Position numbers and translations under genes: made by a program. A stretch of DNA of 64,000 bases from Arthrospiribacter ruber (GTDB lineage: Bacteria > Bacteroidota > Bacteroidia > Cytophagales > Cyclobacteriaceae). A model generated the notes under the pieces. The model made no database searches and was not told where the DNA came from. It was given only the letters and a program-made list of their open reading frames with translations. This document shows positions 17,658 to 26,522 of this stretch, in pieces (within the stretch, counting starts at the first letter, position 1; every line of letters starts with the position of its first letter). The DNA lies in the NCBI RefSeq assembly GCF_019343195.1, contig NZ_RPHB01000003.1, positions 372,001 through 436,000 of the forward strand, given 5' to 3'.

Positions 17658-19160
17658 TGTCATTTCCTCCGGGATTTCGACACCCATCATAGTAAGAATG
17701 GTCGGTGCAAGGTCTCCAAGTTTGCCATCTTTGACTTCCAGTCTATCCTTCCCGTCCACCATAATGATGGGTACTAGGTTAGTGGTATGTGCAGTGTTAG
17801 GGGACCCATCTTCATTGATCATCATGTCACTGTTGCCATGGTCAGCTATGACGATGGTACTATATCCGCTTTCCAAGGCTTGGTTGATGACCTGTTCGGT
17901 GCATTTGTCCACTGCCTCACAGGCTTTGACGGCAGCATCGAATACTCCTGTATGTCCCACCATGTCTGCATTGGCAAAATTGAGACAGACAAAGTCCACC
18001 TCTTTTTTCTTGAGCTCCACGGTGATTTTGGAAGCGATTTCGAAGGCACTCATCTCTGGCTTAAGGTCATATGTTGCGACTTTTGGGGATGGGCATAGGA
18101 TTCTGCTTTCTCCTTCAAATTCTGTTTCCCTTCCTCCTGAAAAGAAAAAGGTTACGTGCGGGTACTTTTCTGTTTCTGCAATTCTTATTTGCTTTTTGTG
18201 GTGCTTTTCAAGCACTTCTCCTATGGTATTGTTTAGATTGTCTTTTTCAAAAAGTACCTTGACCCCTTTGAAAGTGTCGTCATAGTTGGTGAAAGTTATG
18301 TAGTGCAGGTTTAGTTTCTTCATATGGTAATCCTCAAAATCAGTTTGAGTAAGTACCTGTGTGATCTCTCTTCCACGGTCTGTTCTGAAATTGAAGTTGA
18401 TCACTACATCTCCTTCTTCAATCAAAGCCATTGGTTTATTTTCTCCATTAACTTGTACGATTGGACGGATAAATTCATCGGTAACTTCATTGGAGTATGA
18501 TTTTTGGATAGAGGCGAGTACATCTTTTGATTTTTCACCCTCTCCTTTGACTAATGCGTCATAGGCAAGTTTGACTCTTTCCCAGCGTTTGTCCCTATCC
18601 ATGGCATAATACCTTCCTACCACTGAGGCGATATCACCCACTGAGTGTTGAAGGTGTTCTTTTAAATCTTTTAGATAAAGTACACCGCCTTTAGGATCAG
18701 TGTCTCTTCCATCAGTGAATGCATGGATAAATGCTTTTTCTATGCCATTGGCTTTGGCAGCGTCACAAAGGCCTTTGAGGTGGGCTATATGCGCATGTAC
18801 TCCACCGTCTGAAACGAGGCCAATAAAGTGGATTTTCTTCCCGGAGCTTTTGGCGTATTCGAATGCTTCCACCAAAACCGGATGCTTGTTAAGGTCACCT
18901 TCCTGAACTGCTTTGTTGATTTTTACGAGGTCCTGATAAACCACCCTCCCGGCACCGATATTCATATGTCCTACTTCAGAATTGCCCATTTGCCCCTCGG
19001 GGAGTCCTACTGCCAGGCCTGAGGCATCCAGTTTGGCATGTGGGTATTTTTGGTAAAGACTGTCGATAAAGGGAGTCTGGGCTTTGTCTATGGCTGAAAC
19101 TGTTGGGTTGGTCGCCAAGCCCCAACCATCTAAAATCATCAGTATTACTTTCTTTTCCAT
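17637..19160 (-). CDS. gpmI: 2,3-bisphosphoglycerate-independent phosphoglycerate mutase
   Basis: 507 aa. It interconverts 3- and 2-phosphoglycerate in glycolysis and gluconeogenesis with two Mn2+ ions. The N-terminal metal and phospho-serine motifs are intact (VILMILDGWG near residue 5; GQMGNSEVGHMNIGAGR around 57-73, with the catalytic Ser). THAFTDGRDTD-like HAFTDGRDTDP, NFRTDRGREI, FSGGRETEFEGE and the C-terminal phosphatase metal sites NFANADMVGHTG and ADHGNSD are all present. The protein is of usual length. Single gene with 180 bp of upstream sequence before the divergent DUF4783 gene. Confidence 0.95.
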   Translation of the reverse strand: MEKKVILMILDGWGLATNPTVSAIDKAQTPFIDSLYQKYPHAKLDASGLAVGLPEGQMGNSEVGHMNIGAGRVVYQDLVKINKAVQEGDLNKHPVLVEAFEYAKSSGKKIHFIGLVSDGGVHAHIAHLKGLCDAAKANGIEKAFIHAFTDGRDTDPKGGVLYLKDLKEHLQHSVGDIASVVGRYYAMDRDKRWERVKLAYDALVKGEGEKSKDVLASIQKSYSNEVTDEFIRPIVQVNGENKPMALIEEGDVVINFNFRTDRGREITQVLTQTDFEDYHMKKLNLHYITFTNYDDTFKGVKVLFEKDNLNNTIGEVLEKHHKKQIRIAETEKYPHVTFFFSGGRETEFEGESRILCPSPKVATYDLKPEMSAFEIASKITVELKKKEVDFVCLNFANADMVGHTGVFDAAVKACEAVDKCTEQVINQALESGYSTIVIADHGNSDMMINEDGSPNTAHTTNLVPIIMVDGKDRLEVKDGKLGDLAPTILTMMGVEIPEEMTGEILLK

Positions 19161-19360
19161 CTCTTCAATATGCTAAAGGTAAAAGTTAAAATTAATCCGC
19201 CGTAAAAATGCTTATTCTTTGGCAAGCCCCCAAAACATGAGGGACTTTAATTTGTCTGAAAAATGCAAATTACAAAAGGTTTGATGATGTTTTCGATGTG
19301 TTTTGGGTAGATTTTACTGAATCTTGTTTTTTGGCTTAATATTTGTTTTTTCAGCAAGCC

Positions 19361-19765
19361 GTGAAAAAAACAGTTTCCATATTAGTCATTTTTGTATTGA
19401 TCTGCTCCCTTGCGGTAGCGGGCCTTGAGTACCGTTCCAATGACAGTATTGATGATATTGCATCTACTTTCAGGTATGGGTCCAGCAAGGATTTGGCGAG
19501 ATTTTTTGATCAGGGGATTGATATCAATATCACAGGAAACCAAGGAGATTATTCCAAAAGTCAAGGAGAATTGGTAATGAGGGATTTTTTCAAAAAATTT
19601 CCGCCCATTGATTTTTCAATAGTACATAAGGGGAATGGCTCCGAGCAGGTGATCAATTATATAGGCTCTTATAAGTCAGACGGTTCGGAATTCAGGATTT
19701 TTATCCGAGGCAAAAAAGCGGATACCGGAATCAAAATTTACGGCCTTGATATCATGAAGGTATAA
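19361..19765 (+). CDS. DUF4783 family secreted protein
   Basis: 134 aa from GTG 19361; an earlier in-frame TTG at 19343 is less likely because the GTG gives a typical signal start, MKKTVSILVIFVLICSLAVA. The body SIDDIASTFRYGSSKDLARFF, IDINITGNQGDYSKSQGELVMRDFF, and GSYKSDGSEFRIFIRGK matches the DUF4783 family of Bacteroidota, a SnoaL/NTF2-like small domain. In that phylum it is often found directly upstream of nadC, as here (gap 42 bp). Function unknown; exported by inference. Confidence 0.75.
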   Translation: MKKTVSILVIFVLICSLAVAGLEYRSNDSIDDIASTFRYGSSKDLARFFDQGIDINITGNQGDYSKSQGELVMRDFFKKFPPIDFSIVHKGNGSEQVINYIGSYKSDGSEFRIFIRGKKADTGIKIYGLDIMKV

Positions 19766-19807
19766 GCTGATCCGTCAAAGCTGCGATTATTTTTCTAATT
19801 TTGTCGG

Positions 19808-20668
19808 GTGAAAAATATACCCTACCTCAGCAAAGAACACATTCTGGAGTTTATAAGACAGGCCATTTTAGAAGATGTAGGCCCAGGAGATTATTCTAGT
19901 CTAGGCTCCATTCCTTCAGGCCAGAAAGGCCAAGCTAAGCTTTTGATCAAAGAACCCGGTATAGTAGCTGGACTTGAGTTGGCCAAAATGATTTTTGAAT
20001 ATTATGACCCCAATCTTCGGGTAGAAGTACTGTTGCAAGATGGGGATACTGTGGCAGTAGGTGACATTGGACTCACCGTAGAGGGTGATGCCGTTTCCAT
20101 CTTAAGTACTGAAAGACTAGTGCTCAACTGTATGCAAAGAATGAGCGGTATCGCTACCAAAACCAATCGGCTTTCAAAGTTGATTTCTCATACCAAGGCA
20201 AAACTTATGGATACGAGAAAGACTACTCCGAATTTCCGAATGATGGAAAAATGGGCTGTAGTCCTTGGTGGAGGTCTCAATCACAGGTATGCACTCTACG
20301 ATATGGTAATGCTCAAAGATAATCATGTTGATTTTGCGGGAGGAATTGCGCAAGCCATCAACAATACGAGAAGCTTTTTGGAGAAAGAGGAGCTTGATCT
20401 CAAAATTGAAGTAGAGACAAGAAGCCTCGATGAAGTGCAGCAAGTACTGGATACAGGTGGTGTTGACTTTATAATGCTGGACAATATGGACTATGAGACC
20501 ATGAGAAAAGCTGTGAAAATGGTAAATGGAAGGTATCCACTCGAAGCCTCAGGAGGAATTACCGAAGACACCCTTAAAGATGTGGCAGAATGTGGGGTTG
20601 ACTTTATATCTGTCGGCGCCCTTACCCATCAGGTGAAAAGTATGGATATAAGCCTTAAGGCTTTTTAA
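19808..20668 (+). CDS. nadC: Nicotinate-nucleotide pyrophosphorylase (carboxylating)
   Basis: 286 aa. Converts quinolinate and PRPP to nicotinate mononucleotide in de novo NAD synthesis. GTG start at 19808. Motifs: ILEDVGPGDYSS, LSTERLVLNCMQRMSGIATKT, DTRKTTPNFRMMEKWAVVLGGGLNHR with substrate-binding Arg and Lys residues, LKDNHV, KIEVETRSLDEV, IMLDNM and EASGGI, in the usual order. Likely transcribed with the DUF4783 gene. The sequence TAATTTTG at 19796-19803 resembles a Bacteroidota -7 box, so an extra promoter giving a nearly leaderless nadC message is possible. Confidence 0.94.
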   Translation: MKNIPYLSKEHILEFIRQAILEDVGPGDYSSLGSIPSGQKGQAKLLIKEPGIVAGLELAKMIFEYYDPNLRVEVLLQDGDTVAVGDIGLTVEGDAVSILSTERLVLNCMQRMSGIATKTNRLSKLISHTKAKLMDTRKTTPNFRMMEKWAVVLGGGLNHRYALYDMVMLKDNHVDFAGGIAQAINNTRSFLEKEELDLKIEVETRSLDEVQQVLDTGGVDFIMLDNMDYETMRKAVKMVNGRYPLEASGGITEDTLKDVAECGVDFISVGALTHQVKSMDISLKAF

Positions 20669-20690
20669 AGCTGGTCTTAATTGAGATATA

Positions 20691-20727
20691 AAAAAATGGC
20701 CTGACATTGCTGCCAGGCCTTAAAAAA
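20691..20727. terminator. Shared terminator between nadC and amt
   Basis: Short stem GGCCTG / CAGGCC (20698-20719) with A6 before and TTAAAAAA after, between converging genes. The stem is short, so the call is moderate. Confidence 0.5.
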
Positions 20728-20736
20728 TTACTCAAA

Positions 20737-21969
20737 TTAATCTTTGGAGGCGAAATCAGGATAAGCTTGCATGCTATGTTCGTTGATATCAAGACCTTCA
20801 AGCTCTTCTCTTTCATCCACCCGGATTCCAATACTTCTTTTCATACTGAAGAACAAAAGCCAGCTGGTGGCAAAGCAGAAAGCACCTACCACTGCTATTC
20901 CAAGAAGTTGGGAAAGTACTTGGCTCATGCCAGCCAGGTCTCCAAAAAGACCTACTGCCAAGGTTCCCCAGATCCCGCCAAGTAAATGGACGGATATGGC
21001 ACCCACAGGGTCGTCAATTTTGATTTTATCAAACAAGACAACGCCAAATACGACGATAATTCCTCCTATAAATCCGATAATAGCTGCTTCACCTACACCC
21101 ATTAGGTCTGCTCCTGCAGTGATGCCTACAAGACCTGCCAGAATTCCGTTGAGGACCATGGTGATGTCATAGGTTTTAAATTTCCAATAGGAAGCAAACA
21201 AGGCCCCAAAAGCTCCTGCAGCGCCTGCAATAGCAGTGGTGACAAATACTTTGGAGACTTCACCTGGATCTGCTGAAAGTACTGATCCGCCGTTAAAGCC
21301 AAACCATCCAAACCATAGTAAAAATACACCTATTGTGGCCATTGGTATGCTATGTCCAGGTATTGGCTTCATACCTTTTTCGGTGTATTTTCCCAGTCTT
21401 GGTCCCAAAAGGAAAGCTCCCACAAGTGCTCCCCATCCGCCTACTGAATGCACAATGGTAGATCCTGCAAAATCATAAAAAGGAGTATCCAAGCTGTCAA
21501 GAAATCCTCCGCCCCACTTCCACATACCTACTATGGGGTAACAGATGCCTACATAAAGTATAGAAAAGAAGATAAATGGACCAAGTTTGATCCTTTCAGC
21601 TACAGCGCCTGACACGATGGTAGCGGCAGTTGCGGCAAACATGGCCTGGAAAATAAAATCAGTGTAAAAGGTGTATCCTTCATCATAAGCCGCAGTGTCC
21701 CACCCATCAGGTAGACTCAGCCCAAGGCCGGATAGTCCAAAAAACCCACCCGCAAAAGGATCGCCGGGGTACATCAGGTTAAACCCGATAAAGGCGTAGG
21801 TCAATATGCCGATGGCAGGGATGATGGTGTTCTTAAAGAGTATGTTTACGGTGTTTTTTGCCCTCGTAAGGCCTGCTTCCAGTGCTGCAAATCCCAGGTG
21901 CATGATAAACACCAGGATGGTAGCGACCAGCACCCAAAGGTTGTTGATGGTAAATATTTCTTGGTTCAT
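20737..21969 (-). CDS. amt: Ammonium transporter
   Basis: 410 aa, 11 predicted membrane helices. Amt family motifs: FAALEAGLTRAKNTVNILFKN, GSTIVHSVGGWGALVGAFLLGPR with the first pore His region, and HLLGGIWGTLAVGLF with the second. Conducts NH3/NH4+ across the inner membrane. The C-terminal cytoplasmic tail is present (RVDEREELEGLDINEHSMQA), which carries the site for PII contact. The PII gene lies 81 bp upstream on the same strand, so the two form the common amt/PII unit used in nitrogen control. Confidence 0.94.
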   Translation of the reverse strand: MNQEIFTINNLWVLVATILVFIMHLGFAALEAGLTRAKNTVNILFKNTIIPAIGILTYAFIGFNLMYPGDPFAGGFFGLSGLGLSLPDGWDTAAYDEGYTFYTDFIFQAMFAATAATIVSGAVAERIKLGPFIFFSILYVGICYPIVGMWKWGGGFLDSLDTPFYDFAGSTIVHSVGGWGALVGAFLLGPRLGKYTEKGMKPIPGHSIPMATIGVFLLWFGWFGFNGGSVLSADPGEVSKVFVTTAIAGAAGAFGALFASYWKFKTYDITMVLNGILAGLVGITAGADLMGVGEAAIIGFIGGIIVVFGVVLFDKIKIDDPVGAISVHLLGGIWGTLAVGLFGDLAGMSQVLSQLLGIAVVGAFCFATSWLLFFSMKRSIGIRVDEREELEGLDINEHSMQAYPDFASKD

Positions 21970-22050
21970 AGGTTTGATAATGTTTTGATTCTAATGAGAG
22001 ATTTTAGACTTGGGTCTTTATGCGGAGTGAATGATTCCAAGGAGAAAGTT

Positions 22051-22389
22051 TTACAAAGCTTCTTCACCTGTATCATTATTCCGTATTCTATAGGCTTCTA
22101 GGGCTTCGTAAATGAAAATTTTACCGTCACCCACATTGCCGGTTCGTCCATTGGCCAAAATGCACTTGATGACGCCCTCTACCAATGTTTCCGGAACTAC
22201 CACCTCAATTTTGGTTCTTGGAATATAGGCCGGTTCGTAGGCTATTCCCCTGTAAGTCTGTGATTTTGGATGTTCCATTCCCATTCCTTTCACCTCATAG
22301 GTGGTGAGGAATTTTACACCCAAACCAAGGAGACATTCATGGATCTCCTCAAATTTTGATGTTCTAATGATTGCTTCGATTTTTTTCAT
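22051..22389 (-). CDS. glnB: Nitrogen regulatory PII protein
   Basis: 112 aa from ATG 22389 (an in-frame ATG 9 nt upstream adds three residues). PII trimers sense ATP/ADP and 2-oxoglutarate and bind the Amt pore. N-terminus MKKIEAIIRTSKFEEIHECL. The T-loop carries Tyr46 and Tyr51 (TYRGIAYEPA), so the usual uridylylation tyrosine is conserved. The B-loop is TGNVGDGKIFIY and the C-terminus is about the usual length. Located directly upstream of amt, so GlnK-like use is likely. The 290 bp upstream are AT-rich with no recognisable NtrC or sigma-54 site. Confidence 0.92.
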   Translation of the reverse strand: MKKIEAIIRTSKFEEIHECLLGLGVKFLTTYEVKGMGMEHPKSQTYRGIAYEPAYIPRTKIEVVVPETLVEGVIKCILANGRTGNVGDGKIFIYEALEAYRIRNNDTGEEAL

Positions 22390-22639
22390 TTTAGTCAATA
22401 ATTCGAATGGTTTAATAGGTTTTTCGTGCTAATCTAAGGTAAAATTTGAAAATAAAGTAATTATGGTTTAAAAAATAACTCAAAATGATTAAAAAAGTGT
22501 AAAAATGATCTAATCATGGTGTTTTTGAGCCTTAAAATTGTTTGGTGAGCAAAAAAATTATCAAAAATGATGTAAAATGAAACCTTTTCGAAGTTGTAGG
22601 GTGGAATATATGCTCATTTAAAATAATCCTTGGGCTTCC

Positions 22640-22669
22640 TTTGTAAGAAAATGGAAAGGGCTAAATTTG
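22640..22669 (+). promoter_or_regulatory. Bacteroidota-type promoter for the nucleotidyltransferase
   Basis: TTTG at 22640-22643, 18 nt, then TAAATTTG at 22662-22669; ATG of the gene is at 22693. Matches the phylum consensus TTTG / TAnnTTTG. Confidence 0.65.
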
Positions 22670-22692
22670 AGACTTTAAAAAAAATCTAAGCG

Positions 22693-23598
22693 ATGAAAAA
22701 TAAACCAACACTTTTAGTTTTGGCTGCCGGTATGGGTAGCAGGTATGGAGGAAACAAGCAAATAGACGGCTTCGGGCCAAATGGTGAGACAATTCTTGAA
22801 TACTCAATTTATGATGCGATCAGAGCAGGCTTTGGAAAAGTCGTTTTGATCGTTCGGGAAGAGATTCTTCAGACAGCAAAGGATCTTCTGTTGCCCAAAA
22901 TCCAAGGTAAAATAGAAATTGACTTTGTACTTCAATCTATCAAAAGCTTTGTACCGGAGGAATTTCAGAATCCTGATAGAGTAAAGCCTTATGGTACAGC
23001 ACATGCAGTATTGTGTGCCAAGGATGCCATAGCTGAGCCTTTCGCTGTGATCAATGCAGATGATTTCTATGGTAAGGAGGCTTTTGAGGTGCTGGGTAAG
23101 TTTCTTAGCGAAGGTGTACAGCCCAACCTTCATGCGATGGTAGGATATGCAATAGAAAATGTGCTATCTGAAAACGGGACTGTCTCAAGAGGGGTATGTG
23201 ATATGAATGATTCCAATCAGCTTACGGGAATGGTAGAACGTACTTCCATCTCTAGGGAAGATGAAAAAATAATTTCCAAAGGAGAAGGAGAAGTGTTGGA
23301 AATAAAAGAAGGTACTCCTGTGTCCATGAATTTCTGGGGTTTTCATCAAGCGGTTTTTGAAGACATTCAAAGAATGTGGGAGGAGTTTTTACCTGCCAAT
23401 CAGGAAAATCTCAAGTCTGAATTCTTCATTCCTACAGTGGCCAATAATCTGATCAAAGAAGGAAAGGCTGCTTTTGAAATCCTGGAAGGAGGAAAAACAT
23501 GGTTTGGGGTAACGTATACCGAGGACAGGCCTGTGGTCATCAATGCACTTAAAGAAATGCATCAAAAAGGTGAATATCCCGATCAATTGTGGGGATAA
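22693..23598 (+). CDS. Sugar nucleotidyltransferase-like protein
   Basis: 301 aa, Rossmann-type NTP-transferase. The nucleotide-binding signature LVLAAGMGSRYGGNKQIDGFG is at residue 7 onwards, followed by GKVVLIVREE and the metal/sugar aspartates in INADDFYGKEAFE. No hexapeptide repeat C-terminal domain. Proteins of this kind in Bacteroidota are often paired with an aminoglycoside-phosphotransferase-like kinase, which would supply a sugar-1-phosphate (as in the MurNAc-recycling AmgK/MurU route), but no such kinase is next to this copy. AnmK elsewhere in the window makes a link to cell-wall sugar recycling possible; that is an inference. Confidence 0.78.
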   Translation: MKNKPTLLVLAAGMGSRYGGNKQIDGFGPNGETILEYSIYDAIRAGFGKVVLIVREEILQTAKDLLLPKIQGKIEIDFVLQSIKSFVPEEFQNPDRVKPYGTAHAVLCAKDAIAEPFAVINADDFYGKEAFEVLGKFLSEGVQPNLHAMVGYAIENVLSENGTVSRGVCDMNDSNQLTGMVERTSISREDEKIISKGEGEVLEIKEGTPVSMNFWGFHQAVFEDIQRMWEEFLPANQENLKSEFFIPTVANNLIKEGKAAFEILEGGKTWFGVTYTEDRPVVINALKEMHQKGEYPDQLWG

Positions 23599-23765
23599 TG
23601 CTCAAAAGAAGCTGTTCACTAGAGCAGTTTCTTTTGCTTGTAGGGTTTATTGATTTGAGTGGAATTCAAGATTCTTTAGCAGTTGATTTTTAATCTAAGC
23701 CCTGATTAATTAATTTCATGGGATAATTTGATTTATTTATCTCCAATTTTATCTCTCACCCCTTT

Positions 23766-24182
23766 ATGAAAAAAATATTCTTTTCCACTTCCCAGTTTAT
23801 GCCGGCCGTAGGCCTGGCACTTCTCAGGATAGGTTCTGCACTTATGATGATCACCCACGGGTGGTCCAAAATCTCCAATTTCAGCAATAACCTGACAACA
23901 TTCAGAGATCCTATAGGGCTGGGCCCAGCTGTTTCATTGCAGTTGGCTATTTTTGCTGAATTCTTTTGTGCAATCCTGTTGGCAATAGGTTTTTTGACAA
24001 GACTTTCTCTAATTCCGCTAATTTTCACCATGGGTGTGGCAGCATTTATAGTGCATGCAGATGACCCATTTTCTACGCAAGAGAAAAGTCTACTTTTCTT
24101 ATTGATATTTGTGGTGTTGATGTTTTTGGGTCCGGGAAAGTATTCTGTGGATGCCCAGATCAAAAAAAGCAGAAAATATTAA
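23766..24182 (+). CDS. DoxX family membrane protein
   Basis: 138 aa with four transmembrane helices. VGLALLRIGSALMMITHGWSKI is the DoxX start, followed by GPAVSLQLAIFAEFFCAILLAIGFLTR and a third helix with HADDPFS. DoxX-like proteins are poorly understood: some are terminal quinol oxidase subunits, others are linked to redox stress. The 3' end overlaps the end of convergent recF by 4 bp. The 167 bp upstream shows no gene. Confidence 0.8.
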   Translation: MKKIFFSTSQFMPAVGLALLRIGSALMMITHGWSKISNFSNNLTTFRDPIGLGPAVSLQLAIFAEFFCAILLAIGFLTRLSLIPLIFTMGVAAFIVHADDPFSTQEKSLLFLLIFVVLMFLGPGKYSVDAQIKKSRKY

Positions 24183-25285
24183 CTCCAGTCTGAAACCTGT
24201 CCTTTCTCAATCCAGAAAAAGCGGCTCTTCGCATCCATTTGCTGCAAGATGCTTTTGGATCTTTCTGGCCTTGCATCAGTGATAAACAGCTGCCCAAACT
24301 CATGGGCAGCTACAAGGTTCATGAGTTTTTCTATTCTACCATCATCAAGTTTGTCAAAAATGTCATCCAACAAGAGGATAGGTTTGGTTTTTTTGTGGCT
24401 GAAGAAAATCTGAAACTGTGCAAGTTTGAGGGCAATCACAAATGATTTTTGCTGTCCCTGAGATCCAAATTTTTTGATGGGATAACCATTGATTTCAAAT
24501 ACAAAATCATCCTTATGTATCCCCATGTTGGTTCTTTTGAGGATAAAGTCCTTTTTGGCAGATGCCCCGAAATCTACTTCAAAAGATTCAGATAGGCATT
24601 GGGTCTCGTAGGCAATGCTTATGCCTTCCTGCTCACCTGATATGATGCCATAATTTTTTTTCAATAGCGGTTCGTATTCCTTTAGGAACCCAAGCCGTGC
24701 TGAAGAAATATGTTTAGAAAGCTGAATGATTTCCCTATCATACGGCTCAATGAATGTTTTTTCCCACCGACCTTTCTCCGCAAACTGTTTTACAAGCGCA
24801 TTTCTCTGCTTAAGGAAATGTTGGTACCTGACCAGATTTTCAAGATAGCCTTTATTCATCTGACAAAGCATGTTGTCAAAAAACCTGCGTCTTTCTTCAC
24901 TGCCGTTTTTGATCAGATCTGTATCGTCGGGAGCTATCATGACCACTGGCAAAAGCCCAACATGATCGCTCATTTTGTCTACAGCTTTCCCATTTTTTAG
25001 TAGCTGCTTTTTTTTGCCCGATTCAAAAATGCACCTGATTTCTATTTCTTTGCCTTCCAGGTCGAAGTCTCCAAAAACAGTAAAAAACTCTTTGTCATGG
25101 AGTATATTTAAATTGTCCACTCCATTGAGGGCACTTTTGGTAAGGCAGAGATAATGTATGGCATCCAGAAGGTTGGTCTTACCGCTTCCATTGATCCCGA
25201 CCAAACAGTTGATTTCATCTGAAAAATTCACCTCTGCTTTTGGGTAATTTTTAAATTGCTGAAGGCGGATTTTTTTAAGATGCAT
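24179..25285 (-). CDS. recF: DNA replication and repair protein RecF
   Basis: 368 aa. SMC-like ATPase that binds gapped DNA and helps load RecA together with RecO and RecR. Walker A GINGSGKTNLL at residues 30-40, ABC-type signature KFGSQGQQKSFVIALKLAQ, Walker B ILLLDDIFDKLDDGR and a D-loop region FITDARPER are all present. The length is usual. As in many Bacteroidota it is divergent from a TPR gene/ribH block, with pdhA between. Confidence 0.94.
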   Translation of the reverse strand: MHLKKIRLQQFKNYPKAEVNFSDEINCLVGINGSGKTNLLDAIHYLCLTKSALNGVDNLNILHDKEFFTVFGDFDLEGKEIEIRCIFESGKKKQLLKNGKAVDKMSDHVGLLPVVMIAPDDTDLIKNGSEERRRFFDNMLCQMNKGYLENLVRYQHFLKQRNALVKQFAEKGRWEKTFIEPYDREIIQLSKHISSARLGFLKEYEPLLKKNYGIISGEQEGISIAYETQCLSESFEVDFGASAKKDFILKRTNMGIHKDDFVFEINGYPIKKFGSQGQQKSFVIALKLAQFQIFFSHKKTKPILLLDDIFDKLDDGRIEKLMNLVAAHEFGQLFITDARPERSKSILQQMDAKSRFFWIEKGQVSDWS

Positions 25286-25389
25286 CTTGGGTATTCTGAA
25301 GGGTTTTTGACTATTTTCGCGTTTGGCCTGAATTTTCGACCCATTTGCTTATATTTGGGCCTAATTTAGCATATTTTACTATAATCGAT

Positions 25390-26409
25390 ATGGCAAAAAA
25401 GAGTACTGCCAGCAAGGCAAAAGCGAAATATTCCAAAGATACATACGCATATTGGTATGAAAGCATGCTGTTGATGAGGCGTTTTGAAGAAAAAGCCGGT
25501 CAATTGTATGGACAACAAAAAATCAGAGGTTTTTGTCACTTATATATTGGTCAGGAAGCCTGTGCTTCAGGCGCAATTACTGCCTTGGAGAAAGACGATA
25601 AATGGATCACTGCTTACAGAGATCATGCCCACCCGCTTGGCTTGGGTACAGATCCAGGTGCTGTGATGGCAGAATTGTACGGAAAAGCTACAGGTACCAC
25701 CAAAGGAAAAGGTGGATCCATGCACATATTCGATAAAGAAAGAAATTTCATGGGTGGGCACGGTATTGTAGGCGCCCAAGTACCTATGGGGCTTGGAATC
25801 GGATTTGCTGAAAAATATAAGGGAACCAAAAACCTGTGTATCTGCTATATGGGAGATGGTGCTGTGAGACAAGGTGCAGTCCATGAGGCATTCAATCTCG
25901 CCATGTTGTACAAGACTCCTGTGATCTTCGTGATCGAAAACAATGGCTATGCAATGGGTACATCTGTGGCCAGAACTTCCAATGTTACTGAGCTATACAC
26001 TATTGGTGAATCTTATGACATGCCTTCTTTCCCTGTAGATGGAATGAATGTGGAAGCTGTGCATGAGGCTGTGGCCGAAGCAGCTGAAAGAGCAAGAAAA
26101 GGAGATGGGCCTACACTTCTTGAATTTAGAACTTACAGGTACAAAGGTCACTCTATGTCAGATCCTCAGAAATACAGGACTCGGGAAGAAGTAGAGGAGT
26201 ACAAGCAGAAAGATCCCATCGAGCAAGTGAAGAAAACCATTTTGGACAACAAAATCCTTACTGAGGAAGAAATCGCCAAAATTGATGAAAAGGTCAAAAA
26301 ACAAGTGGCTGATTCAGTGAAATTTGCTGAAGAATCCCCATGGCCTGAAGGAGAAGATGCATTCAATGATGTATATATGCAGGAGGATTATCCTTTTGTG
26401 ATGGAATAA
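25390..26409 (+). CDS. pdhA: Pyruvate dehydrogenase E1 component, alpha subunit
   Basis: 339 aa from ATG 25390 (MAKKSTASKAKAKYSKDTY). The longer frame from 25345 would include the putative promoter sequence TATATTTG at 25350-25357, so the shorter start is chosen. Thiamine-diphosphate site: GHGIVGAQVPMGLGIGFA, CYMGDGAVRQGAVHEAFNLA and VIFVIENNGYAMGTSVART; the loop YKGHSMSDPQKYR is the usual phosphorylation-loop region. It forms an alpha2beta2 enzyme with PdhB, which is not next door. Terminator at 26423 follows, so it is monocistronic. Confidence 0.93.
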   Translation: MAKKSTASKAKAKYSKDTYAYWYESMLLMRRFEEKAGQLYGQQKIRGFCHLYIGQEACASGAITALEKDDKWITAYRDHAHPLGLGTDPGAVMAELYGKATGTTKGKGGSMHIFDKERNFMGGHGIVGAQVPMGLGIGFAEKYKGTKNLCICYMGDGAVRQGAVHEAFNLAMLYKTPVIFVIENNGYAMGTSVARTSNVTELYTIGESYDMPSFPVDGMNVEAVHEAVAEAAERARKGDGPTLLEFRTYRYKGHSMSDPQKYRTREEVEEYKQKDPIEQVKKTILDNKILTEEEIAKIDEKVKKQVADSVKFAEESPWPEGEDAFNDVYMQEDYPFVME

Positions 26410-26422
26410 TATAAATCAAAAG

Positions 26423-26468
26423 AATCAACCATGGAGGTCTGCCAGATCTTCATGGTTGATTTTTTTTA
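26423..26468 (+). terminator. Terminator after pdhA
   Basis: 11-bp stem AATCAACCATG / CATGGTTGATT (26423-26433, 26451-26461) followed by T8. Confidence 0.85.
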
Positions 26469-26472
26469 GATG

Positions 26473-26502
26473 TTTGTGAATTAAGTAAAAGCTTTATATT
26501 TG
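26473..26502 (+). promoter_or_regulatory. Bacteroidota-type promoter for the TPR gene
   Basis: TTTG at 26473-26476, 18 nt, then TATATTTG at 26495-26502; ATG at 26523. Confidence 0.65.
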
Positions 26503-26522
26503 CGGCTGCAAAAAATATTAAA

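Noticed and set aside
17527-18285. 252-aa plus-strand frame opposite gpmI
   Set aside because: Ser/Leu-rich with no family pattern, and gpmI on the other strand is complete with all motifs; a shadow frame.
25350-25357. Promoter of pdhA
   Set aside because: TATATTTG is an exact -7 box but the nearest TTTG is 24 nt away, outside the usual spacing, so no full promoter call was made.
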